A stretch of 32,576 nucleotides of DNA from positions 1 to 32,576 of the forward strand of contig JAFYDA010000019.1 in NCBI GenBank assembly GCA_017545045.1. The letters are read 5' to 3'. Every line of letters starts with the position of its first letter. Within the stretch, counting starts at the first letter, position 1. Source of the stretch: Prevotella sp. (GTDB lineage Bacteria > Bacteroidota > Bacteroidia > Bacteroidales > Bacteroidaceae). Shown one piece after another: positions 17,064 to 24,129 of this stretch. The notes beneath the pieces were generated by a model, which searched no databases, was not told where the DNA came from, and saw nothing but the letters and a program-made list of their open reading frames with translations. A program made the translations under genes and the position numbers.

Positions 17064-17621
17064 ATGTGGAAAAGATTCTGTAACTGGTTGTTGTACAAAC
17101 ACTGGGGGTGGACAGCAGAAATCACAGAAAGCCACCCCGACAAATATATCATTTGCTTAGCACCCCACACGAGTAACTGGGATTTCGTGATGGGTCAGTT
17201 GTTTATTGGTGCACAAGGTATGAAAAGCAATTTTCTCATGAAGAAGGAATGGTTCTTTTGGCCACTTGGTCCGCTGTTCCGCTATATCGGCGGTATTCCC
17301 GTTTATCGTCAGAAGCACACTAGCATGACCGATGCCATGGCTGAGACAGCCAAAGCTTCTAATGTATTCCACTTGTGTATTACGCCGGAAGGAACACGTT
17401 CGCCCAATCCTGACTGGAAAAAGGGGTTTTATTTTATTGCCCTAAAGGCTGGTATGCCAATTCTTCTCTATGGACTTGACTACAAACGCCGTCTGATACA
17501 ATGTACAAAGACTATCATTCCCTCAGGTAACCTCGAAAAGGACATGCGCGAAATAAAACTCTATTTCAAAGATTTCAAGGGTAAGATCCCGAACAATTTT
17601 ACTATTGGAGAACTGGAATGA
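17064..17621 (+). CDS. PlsC-like lysophospholipid acyltransferase family protein
   Basis: The 185-residue protein has the two diagnostic acyltransferase motifs. One is H-x4-D at His35-Asp40 (APHTSNWDF, catalytic). The other is EGTR at 109-112 (ITPEGTRSPN), which binds the phosphate of the acceptor. GGIPVYRQ at about 76-83 is the middle block. It is shorter than typical PlsC and has no clear membrane helix, so the acceptor lipid cannot be stated; glycerophospholipid or an aminolipid precursor are both possible. Its last four bases overlap the next gene start (ATGA), implying translational coupling to the secreted amidase-like protein. Confidence 0.9.
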   Translation: MWKRFCNWLLYKHWGWTAEITESHPDKYIICLAPHTSNWDFVMGQLFIGAQGMKSNFLMKKEWFFWPLGPLFRYIGGIPVYRQKHTSMTDAMAETAKASNVFHLCITPEGTRSPNPDWKKGFYFIALKAGMPILLYGLDYKRRLIQCTKTIIPSGNLEKDMREIKLYFKDFKGKIPNNFTIGELE

Positions 17622-20206
17622 AAAAGCTATTGACATTACTCATCGTAATAGCCCAGACGTTCCATCTGCTTGCACAGTCTTGGGGCGATATCAACTACGA
17701 AGGTGCACCGTGGGTTGAGAACGTTTCACTCCCCTATAAAATCACCAAAGGACTGGCCGGTCGCCACCTAACTGTATGGGCCAGTCACGGCAGTTACTAC
17801 GACATTACGGCGGCCCGATGGCAGTGGCAGCGCCCTACCCTCTTTGCAACGAATGAGGATCTGTTCACGCAGACCATTGTCGTACCATATCTTATCCCCA
17901 TGCTCGAACGGGCAGGAGCCGTTGTCTTTACCCCACGAGAGCGCGACTGGCAACGTCACGAAGTGATTGTCGACAATGACGATCATCACAATCTGTTTGG
18001 CTATCAGGAAAGAGGCTATCGTCAACCATGGCAGGACACAGGACAGAAAGGATTTGCATGGCATGCCGGCCACTACATCGACGGCGAGAATCCCTTTGAA
18101 GCAGGCACAGCTCGCATGTCGGAAACGACCACCTCCAAGTCCAAGTATAGCACCATCATCTATCAGCCATCAATCCCAGAAGAAGGCCGTTACGCCGTCT
18201 ATGTCAGTTACCAGACCGTTGAAGGGAGCATCGACGATGCCCACTACACTGTATGGCACAAAGGAGAGCAGACCGAATTCCGCGTCAACCAGCTGATGGG
18301 AGGCAGCACATGGGTGTACTTAGGCACTTTTGATTTCGACAAGGGCTGTAATGAATGGAACTGCGTGACTCTGACCAACCAGAGTCGCCACCGCAACGGT
18401 ATCGTCACAGCCGACGCCGTCAGGTTCGGCGGAGGCATGGGCAACATAGAACGAGGAGGTATTGTCAGTGGATTGCCCCGGTGTTTAGAGGGAGCTCGCT
18501 ACTATTGTCAGTGGGCGGGTATGCCCTTTGAGGTCTATAGTTCGAAGAGTGGTCAAAACGACTATGCCGACGACATCAATGTACGTTCCCTGACAGAGAA
18601 TCTTCTGGCCGGCGGTTCATGCTACGTGCCCAACCGTGAAGGACGCCATGTACCGATGGAGTTGTCCTTGGCTATCCATAGTGATGCAGGCTTCAACCGC
18701 GACGGCCGTTCCGTCTATGGTGCACTGACCATCCACACGACCGACAACGACGGTAGCAATGTCTTTGACTGCGAACTGCCACGTTCGATGTCAAGAGACT
18801 TGGCACGCGACCTGCTGGACAACCTCGACACTGACATGCAAGCACGCTTCGGCATAGAGTGGCCAAAACGCGAATTGCGCGACAGGAACTACTCTGAGAC
18901 GCGCTTACCAGAAGTGCCAAGTGCCATCTTCGAAACCATGTCGCACCAGAGTTTCCCCGACATGCGTTACGGTCAAGATCCTAACTTCAAGTTCACGTTG
19001 GCCCGTTCCATCTATAAGACTGTCTTGCGATACGTCAATTACATGCACGATGAAGAGTGTACCGTAGCCCCACTGGCTCCTACAGGACTGAAAGCAGAAT
19101 TCACCAATCGAAAGAAAGGAGAAGTACGGCTATCCTGGCAACCCACGGACGATCCACAAGAACCATCTGCCAAGGCTTCTGGCTTCATTGTCTACACGGC
19201 AACAGGAAGCGGTGGTTTCAATAACGGCGAACATGTCAACGACAATTCCTATACACTGCGCCTGCAACCCGGCGTACTCTACTCTTTCCGCATCAGTGCC
19301 GTAAACCGCGGAGGCGAAAGTTTTCCTTCTGAAGTCATCTCGGCTCTCTTCAACCACAGGCAGAGCAAGACCATTCTTGTGGTCAACGGTTTCCACCGAC
19401 TCTCCTCGCCAGCTATCCTTGACGATGAATGGTCACAGGGATTTTTGCTCGACAGGGACATGGGAGTTACTGAAGGTAGAACGGCCGGATGGGCTGGACT
19501 GCAACGCTATTTCGCCAAATCAAAGATAGGGGTTTTAGACTCCACTGGATTAGGGTTCGGCTATACGGAGTTGGCAGGCCGCTTCATTGGTGGCAACGAC
19601 TTCAACTACATCCGCACCCACGCTGAAGCCATCCAGAAAGCTGGCTATTATAACATCATCAGTTGCACCAGCAATCAGATGAACAACTATCAACCAAACG
19701 ATTGTGATGTCGTAGACCTTATTCTCGGACTGGAATGTAACGACGGACATAGTCTTGTTCCCTACAAGACGTTCACCACCGACATGCAGTTGTGGCTGTC
19801 AGATTACGCCCGACAAGGAGGTCGACTTTTTGTCAGCGGTGCCTACGTAGGAAGTGATATGACCTCACCGCAAGACAGCACCTTCTTAGCCAATGTCCTT
19901 AAATGCCGCTTTGACGGTAAAAGCGGAACATTAGAAGAGACCATCCATGGCATGGGTACAACACTCAGTTTCTATCGTCAACTCAACGAGAACCACTATG
20001 CGGCCCAGCGTCCTGACGTTCTGCAACCTCTTGGTGAAGGAGCCATCCCCGTAATGACCTATTCCGACGGCTATGTTGCTGCCGTGGCCTATGGCAGTCC
20101 GAACTATCGGTCATTTACGATGGGATACCCTTTTGAATGTATCAAATCAGCAAGTATGAAATCATCAATCATGCAAGGCATACTAAATTACCTTATTAAT
20201 AACTAA
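17618..20206 (+). CDS. Secreted amidase-like protein with golvesin/xanthan-lyase and FN3 domains
   Basis: The 862-residue protein has a signal peptide at 1-20. It is built around an Amidase_3-like zinc fold split by an insertion. The first half has VWASHGSYYD (His57) and LERAGAVVFTPRERD. The insertion (about 170-272) is a golvesin/xanthan-lyase C-terminal-like beta-sandwich (GRYAVYVSYQ, VYLGTFDF, VTADAVRFGGG). The second half has LAIHSDAGF (His354) and AIFETMSHQSFPD (Glu439, His443), the positions of zinc ligand and catalytic Glu in N-acetylmuramoyl-L-alanine amidases. FN3 follows at about 486-577, then a 280-residue C-terminal domain of unknown role. Related proteins are often annotated xanthan lyase, but peptide or glycan amidase activity on the cell wall is a better guess. 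Exact substrate is unknown. Confidence 0.82.
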   Translation: MKKLLTLLIVIAQTFHLLAQSWGDINYEGAPWVENVSLPYKITKGLAGRHLTVWASHGSYYDITAARWQWQRPTLFATNEDLFTQTIVVPYLIPMLERAGAVVFTPRERDWQRHEVIVDNDDHHNLFGYQERGYRQPWQDTGQKGFAWHAGHYIDGENPFEAGTARMSETTTSKSKYSTIIYQPSIPEEGRYAVYVSYQTVEGSIDDAHYTVWHKGEQTEFRVNQLMGGSTWVYLGTFDFDKGCNEWNCVTLTNQSRHRNGIVTADAVRFGGGMGNIERGGIVSGLPRCLEGARYYCQWAGMPFEVYSSKSGQNDYADDINVRSLTENLLAGGSCYVPNREGRHVPMELSLAIHSDAGFNRDGRSVYGALTIHTTDNDGSNVFDCELPRSMSRDLARDLLDNLDTDMQARFGIEWPKRELRDRNYSETRLPEVPSAIFETMSHQSFPDMRYGQDPNFKFTLARSIYKTVLRYVNYMHDEECTVAPLAPTGLKAEFTNRKKGEVRLSWQPTDDPQEPSAKASGFIVYTATGSGGFNNGEHVNDNSYTLRLQPGVLYSFRISAVNRGGESFPSEVISALFNHRQSKTILVVNGFHRLSSPAILDDEWSQGFLLDRDMGVTEGRTAGWAGLQRYFAKSKIGVLDSTGLGFGYTELAGRFIGGNDFNYIRTHAEAIQKAGYYNIISCTSNQMNNYQPNDCDVVDLILGLECNDGHSLVPYKTFTTDMQLWLSDYARQGGRLFVSGAYVGSDMTSPQDSTFLANVLKCRFDGKSGTLEETIHGMGTTLSFYRQLNENHYAAQRPDVLQPLGEGAIPVMTYSDGYVAAVAYGSPNYRSFTMGYPFECIKSASMKSSIMQGILNYLINN

Positions 20207-20217
20207 AATCTACTATT

Positions 20218-20565
20218 ATGTCAAAAATTCAAGCAAATTCATCTGGCACCAGAAGTATCGAAGTAAGCGAAGAACACCTGCAGACCATTGAAGAGTATCA
20301 GCTTTTCCGCGACCTCATCGACTCTAACGGCTACGTGGACGAAGCCGTACTCGACAAACTGAAACTGAACATCCGCTCTATGCTGGAATCTGATGCTGGC
20401 AAAGACAAACGACTCCTTGACCTATGCCTCGACGTTATTTATCATCCCAACATGAAAGCATTCGGACTGCAGCAACTCGTCATCCTGTTTATCAATTGGA
20501 AAAACCGTGGAAACGAAAACTTAGGAATGACTACGCGTGCATTCCAGGGGACACCGTTTAATTAA
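20218..20565 (+). CDS. Small protein of unknown function
   Basis: The 115-residue protein begins MSKIQANSSGTRSIEVSEEH and is mostly helical. Leucine-rich segments are LDKLKLNIRSMLESD, LLDLCLDVIYHPN and GLQQLVILFINWKN. There is no signal peptide or motif that I recognise. It starts 11 bp after the amidase-like gene and ends 13 bp before the preferred start of the radical SAM gene, so it belongs to the operon. The frame is well delimited at both ends, which supports it being a real gene. Confidence 0.75.
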   Translation: MSKIQANSSGTRSIEVSEEHLQTIEEYQLFRDLIDSNGYVDEAVLDKLKLNIRSMLESDAGKDKRLLDLCLDVIYHPNMKAFGLQQLVILFINWKNRGNENLGMTTRAFQGTPFN

Positions 20566-20578
20566 AGAAGTTAGAGAC

Positions 20579-22402
20579 GTGGAGTACAGGCTGACAGACT
20601 TTCTGCCAACCACAAAGAAAGAGTTAGAACTCAGAGGGTGGGATTATGTTGACATTATCTTGTTTTCGGGTGATGCCTATGTTGATCACCCGTCTTTTGG
20701 TGTAGCTGTTATAGGCCGTACACTTGAGGCTGCCGGCTATCGCGTAGCCATCGTGCCACAACCTGACTGGCACGGCGATTTCCGCGACTTCAAGAAACTG
20801 GGACGGCCACGGTTGTTCTTCGGCATCTCACCCGGCTGTATGGACTCTATGGTCAACAAATACACCGCAGCCCGTCGGTTACGTTCAGAAGATGCCTATA
20901 GTCCTGACGGACGTCACGACATGCGGCCAGAATATCCCACTATTGTCTACTCCAAGATTCTGAAACAGCTCTACCCTGACGTGCCCGTCATTCTCGGCGG
21001 TATTGAGGCCTCCCTGCGTCGCCTCACTCACTACGACTACTGGCAGGACCGCCTGCGCCCCAGCATTCTCGTCGATTCCGGTGCCGACATGATTACTTAT
21101 GGCATGGGCGAAAAGGTCACCATCGCCCTTGCCAGCCGTCTCAGCGCGGGCGAGCATATCTGCGACATCCGCGACCTTCCCCAGAGTGTCTATCTCGCCA
21201 GCGACGTGCAACCGACAACTGATGACATCGTTCTACACAGCCACGAGGAGTGCCTGCGCGACAAACGTGCCGAGGCAGAGAACTACCGCCACATCGAGGA
21301 ACAATCCAACATGATGCACGCCCATCGCCTGCTACAACCTTTATGTGAGTTGCAAAAAACTATCGTCGTCAATCCACCCTACCCCCCAATGACCACCGAA
21401 GAGCTCGATGCATCGTTCGACCTTCCCTATACGCGTCAACCACACCCCAAGTACAAGGGCAAGCGTATTCCTGCCTACGAGATGATCAAGCACTCTGTCA
21501 ACATCCACCGAGGCTGCTTTGGTGGCTGTGCTTTCTGTACCATATCGGCCCATCAGGGCAAGTTCATTGCCTGCCGCTCCAAAGAGAGTATATTAAAAGA
21601 GGTGAAGCAGGTCATTCAGATGCCCGACTTTAAAGGCTATCTTTCCGACCTCGGCGGACCATCGGCTAATATGTACGGCATGCACGGCCGCAATCTCAAC
21701 GCCTGTGAAAAATGCAAACGGCCCAGCTGCATCCATCCGCATATATGTCCCAACCTTGACACCAACCATGCTCGCCTGCTCGACATCTATCGCGCCGTCG
21801 ATGCCCTGCCTGGTATCAAGAAGAGTTTTATAGGCAGCGGTGTACGCTACGACCTTCTTTTATATAAGAGCAAGGACGAAGCCGCTAACCGCGCCTCACA
21901 GGAATATACCCGCGAGCTCATCATCCGTCATGTCAGCGGCCGTCTGAAAGTAGCACCTGAGCACACCAGCGACCGCGTGCTCATGCTTATGCGCAAGCCT
22001 TCGTTCCAGCAGTTCTATGAGTTCAAGCGCATCTTCGACCACATTAACCAGAAAGAGCATCTTAATCAGCAAATCATTCCCTACTTCATTTCATCACATC
22101 CCGGCTGTCGCGAGGAGGACATGGCACAACTGGCTGCCATTACCCGTAAACTGGGGTTCCATCTGGAGCAGGTTCAAGACTTCACGCCTACTCCAATGAC
22201 CATTGCTACTGAAATGTGGTACACGGGCTACGATCCCTACACACTGGAGCCTGTTTTCTCAGCCAAGACACCCAAGGAGAAAGAAGCCCAGCGACAGTAT
22301 TTCTTTTGGTATAAGGAACCACAGCATGACCATCATCGAACAAACCGTCGTCCCAAAGAATCCCGCGAAGAAAAGCAAGGACGGAATCGTCGTCACAAAT
22401 GA
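20579..22402 (+). CDS. ygiQ: YgiQ-family radical SAM protein
   Basis: The protein (607 residues from GTG 20579) has the YgiQ layout. An N-terminal TDFLPTTKKE-x-RGWD block leads to DAYVDHPSFGVAVIGR, then GGIEASLRRLTHYDYW and GADMITYGMGE. The radical SAM cluster motif is C-x3-C-x2-C at Cys313, Cys317 and Cys320 (RGCFGGCAFC), followed by LGGPSANMYGM and KVAPEHTSDRVL. It should bind a 4Fe-4S cluster and S-adenosylmethionine; the physiological substrate is unknown. Homologues begin a few residues before TDFLP, so GTG 20579 is preferred; GTG 20537 is possible but would overlap the previous gene. A basic tail of about 25 residues overlaps another short frame at 22326-22436. Confidence 0.93.
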   Translation: MEYRLTDFLPTTKKELELRGWDYVDIILFSGDAYVDHPSFGVAVIGRTLEAAGYRVAIVPQPDWHGDFRDFKKLGRPRLFFGISPGCMDSMVNKYTAARRLRSEDAYSPDGRHDMRPEYPTIVYSKILKQLYPDVPVILGGIEASLRRLTHYDYWQDRLRPSILVDSGADMITYGMGEKVTIALASRLSAGEHICDIRDLPQSVYLASDVQPTTDDIVLHSHEECLRDKRAEAENYRHIEEQSNMMHAHRLLQPLCELQKTIVVNPPYPPMTTEELDASFDLPYTRQPHPKYKGKRIPAYEMIKHSVNIHRGCFGGCAFCTISAHQGKFIACRSKESILKEVKQVIQMPDFKGYLSDLGGPSANMYGMHGRNLNACEKCKRPSCIHPHICPNLDTNHARLLDIYRAVDALPGIKKSFIGSGVRYDLLLYKSKDEAANRASQEYTRELIIRHVSGRLKVAPEHTSDRVLMLMRKPSFQQFYEFKRIFDHINQKEHLNQQIIPYFISSHPGCREEDMAQLAAITRKLGFHLEQVQDFTPTPMTIATEMWYTGYDPYTLEPVFSAKTPKEKEAQRQYFFWYKEPQHDHHRTNRRPKESREEKQGRNRRHK

Positions 22403-22436
22403 TTTTATTGCTGCGTACATAAGATTTCGCGTCTGA
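22326..22436 (+). pseudogene. Possible truncated 5' remnant of a conserved gene
   Basis: A 36-residue frame overlaps the ygiQ 3' end by 77 bp and contains PKNPAKKSKDGIVVTNDFIA. From memory this resembles the N-terminus of Bacteroidales phosphatase-like proteins, which continue into an acidic substrate loop. Here, after DFIAA, the frame runs into YIRFRV and stops 60 bp before tRNA-Arg. The simplest reading is a gene cut by a deletion or an old insertion next to the tRNA. The family match is unverified. Confidence 0.35.
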
Positions 22437-22438
22437 AA

Positions 22439-22470
22439 TTTGGTAATCAAAAAAAAAAAGCCTACCTTTG
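22439..22470 (+). promoter_or_regulatory. Promoter of tRNA-Arg
   Basis: TTTG at 22439-22442 is separated by exactly 20 bp from TACCTTTG at 22463-22470. The -7 box is identical to that of the tRNA-Ser promoter. Confidence 0.88.
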
Positions 22471-22496
22471 CAGCTGATTTCAGCGAAATCAAGGCA

Positions 22497-22570
22497 GGTT
22501 CCGTAGCTCAGCTGGATAGAGCAACAGCCTTCTAAGCTGTGGGTCTCGGGTTCGAATCCCGACGGAATCA
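22497..22570 (+). tRNA. tRNA-Arg (anticodon UCU)
   Basis: The 74-nt gene has acceptor stem GGTTCCG/CGGAATC (one G-U pair), a D arm (GCTCAGCTGGATAGAGC), and anticodon stem ACAGC/GCTGT around loop CTTCTAA, giving anticodon UCU for AGA and AGG codons. The T arm is TCGGGTTCGAATCCCGA. The discriminator is A and the CCA end is not encoded. Its own promoter and terminator flank it. Confidence 0.97.
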
Positions 22571-22575
22571 CCTAT

Positions 22576-22628
22576 AAAATTCAGGAATGTCAGTGCTTAT
22601 GCTGGTTTCTGAATTTTTATTTTTTTAA
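22576..22628 (+). terminator. Intrinsic terminator of tRNA-Arg
   Basis: AAAATTCAGGAA (22576-22587) pairs with TTTCTGAATTTT (22606-22617), a 12-bp stem with one G-U pair and an 18-nt loop. A T-rich tract follows to 22626. The tract overlaps the -7 box of the next operon. Confidence 0.75.
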
Positions 22629-22633
22629 TTTTG
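22626..22633 (+). promoter_or_regulatory. -7 box of the corrin-ring operon
   Basis: TAATTTTG fits TAnnTTTG and ends 8 nt before the ATG at 22642, so the transcript would have almost no leader. There is no room for a cobalamin riboswitch, and none is seen. The -33 region is weak. Confidence 0.6.
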
Positions 22634-22641
22634 CAGCAGAT

Positions 22642-24099
22642 ATGGGAAAAATTATTGTAGCTGGCATAGGTCCTGGAAGTCCAACGGACATCACTCCCGC
22701 CGTAATGGAAGCTGTGCGAGAGGCTGATGCCATCGTAGGATATAAATACTATTTCCAGTTCATCGCAGCGTATGTGAAAGAAGGCTGCGAGTGCATTGAC
22801 ACAGGCATGAAGAAGGAACGTGAACGGGCTGAGCAGGCGTTCCTCTTAGCTGAACAAGGCAAGACCGTGGTTGTGATTTCTTCTGGCGATGCCGGGCTGT
22901 ACGGCATGGCTCCATTGATTTACGAGATGGCAAGAGATCGCCGGACTGGACATCCGTCACAGTCCGATGTAGAGCTTGCCTCCTTGCCCGGTATCTCTGC
23001 GTTCCAAAAGGCAGCCTCATTATTAGGCGCTCCCATCGGTCACGACGTATGTATCATTTCCTTGTCCGACCTGATGACGCCGTGGGAGGTCATCGAGCAC
23101 CGCATCATGGCTGCTGCGGTGGGTGATTTCGTCACAGCCATCTACAACCCCAAGTCACATGGCCGTTACTGGCAATTATATCGTCTTCAAGAGTTGTTTT
23201 TACAAAAAAGATCTGAAGACACGCCAGTAGGCTATGTCCGCCAAGCCGGGCGTGAGGAGCAGGAAATCAAAATCACTACCTTAGGCAATTTCAATCCAGA
23301 GGACGTGGATATGTTCACAGTCATCCTCATTGGCAATTCTCAGTCGTATATTGCCAATGGAAAGTTCATTACTCCTCGCGGCTATTATCGCCAAGAAGCC
23401 CCGCCTTCGGAGGAATTAGGATTGGGCAGCGGACTCCAGCGGACTGACACGGGGTTGGGGAGGTCTATTATGATTGAATCCTTCCGCACCATAGAGAAAG
23501 AGCTGAAGCGCAAGGACTACCCTTTAGACCACAAATGGGCATTACTGCACGCCATCCACACAACCGCCGATTTTGACATGGAGGACATCCTCTACACCGA
23601 CCCGAGTGCAGTGGAACACATCTATAATAAAGTAAAGAACGGCGAACTAAAAACAATTATCACCGATGTTACGATGGTAACCAGCGGTATCCGCAAGGGG
23701 GCCCTCCAGCGTTTGGGCATCGAGGCTAAATGCTATTTGCAAGATGCCCGTGTGGCAGAGTTTGCCTCTACTAGCAACATCACTCGCACCCAAGCAGGCA
23801 TTCGCCTTGCCGTAGAAGAGCATCCTAATGCTCTTTTCGCTTTTGGCAATGCCCCTACGGCCTTGATGGAGCTCTGTGACTTGATTCGCAAGGGCAAGGC
23901 CCATCCTGCCGGCATCATTGCCGCCCCGGTCGGCTTTGTGCACGTCCGTGAGTCGAAGCACATGGTGAAGCCTTTCAAGTCCATCCCAAAGATTATTATC
24001 GAGGGTCGCAAGGGCGGCAGCAACCTTGCCGCTACCCTTTGCAACGCTATTCTCACTTTTGATGATGCGGAGCAATTAAAACCAGGACGCGACCTATAA
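22642..24099 (+). CDS. cobJ-cobH: Fused precorrin-3B C17-methyltransferase and precorrin-8X methylmutase
   Basis: The 485-residue protein combines two enzymes of the corrin ring. Residues 1-245 are CobJ/CbiH (IIVAGIGPGSPTDITP; VISSGDAGLYGMAP; LPGISAFQKAASLLGAPIGHD; TAIYNPKSHGR), which methylates C17 with ring contraction. Residues 277-485 are CobH/CbiC (WALLHAIHTTADFDMEDI with the active-site His; DVTMVTSGI; LFAFGNAPTAL; PAGIIAAPVGFVHV), which moves the C11 methyl to C12. The linker 247-276 is encoded by repeat-like sequence. An in-frame ATG at 23470 with GGGGAGG before it could allow separate translation of the CobH part. A second repeat-like stretch lies in the CobJ loop RTGHPSQSD. It is first in an operon with CbiE-CbiT and CbiG-CbiF. 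Confidence 0.95.
   Translation: MGKIIVAGIGPGSPTDITPAVMEAVREADAIVGYKYYFQFIAAYVKEGCECIDTGMKKERERAEQAFLLAEQGKTVVVISSGDAGLYGMAPLIYEMARDRRTGHPSQSDVELASLPGISAFQKAASLLGAPIGHDVCIISLSDLMTPWEVIEHRIMAAAVGDFVTAIYNPKSHGRYWQLYRLQELFLQKRSEDTPVGYVRQAGREEQEIKITTLGNFNPEDVDMFTVILIGNSQSYIANGKFITPRGYYRQEAPPSEELGLGSGLQRTDTGLGRSIMIESFRTIEKELKRKDYPLDHKWALLHAIHTTADFDMEDILYTDPSAVEHIYNKVKNGELKTIITDVTMVTSGIRKGALQRLGIEAKCYLQDARVAEFASTSNITRTQAGIRLAVEEHPNALFAFGNAPTALMELCDLIRKGKAHPAGIIAAPVGFVHVRESKHMVKPFKSIPKIIIEGRKGGSNLAATLCNAILTFDDAEQLKPGRDL
22942..22969. repeat. Palindromic repeat inside a CobJ loop
   Basis: CGGACTG (22942-22948) and CAGTCCG (22960-22966) are perfect inverted arms. The segment 22954-22969 matches the linker repeat at 30193-30208 (CCGTGTAAGTCCGCTG) at 12 of 16 positions, and its inverted partner at 23437-23452 at 13 of 16. 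It encodes RTGHPSQSD, which I judge to be a surface loop. Confidence 0.45.
23427..23452. repeat. Repeat in the CobJ-CobH linker
   Basis: Two tandem 10-bp units, CAGCGGACTC (23427-23436) and CAGCGGACTG (23437-23446), are followed by ACACGG. The reverse complement of 23437-23452 is CCGTGTCAGTCCGCTG, identical at 15 of 16 bases to 30193-30208 in the CbiG-CbiF linker. Flanking sequence (GGGGTTGGGGAGG) also looks intergenic in style. Confidence 0.7.
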
Positions 24100-24100
24100 T

Positions 24101-24121
24101 AATGCACAATTCACAATGCAC
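24101..24121. repeat. Three 7-bp tandem units between cobJ-cobH and cbiE-cbiT
   Basis: AATGCAC, AATTCAC and AATGCAC follow each other directly in the 30-bp gap, beginning one base after the stop codon. Short tandem units of this kind are seen between Bacteroidales genes. No function is claimed. Confidence 0.6.
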
Positions 24122-24129
24122 CATAAGAA

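Noticed and set aside
22571..22641. Cobalamin riboswitch before the corrin operon
   Set aside because: The gap is too short and is filled by a tRNA terminator; no B12-box-like sequence is visible.
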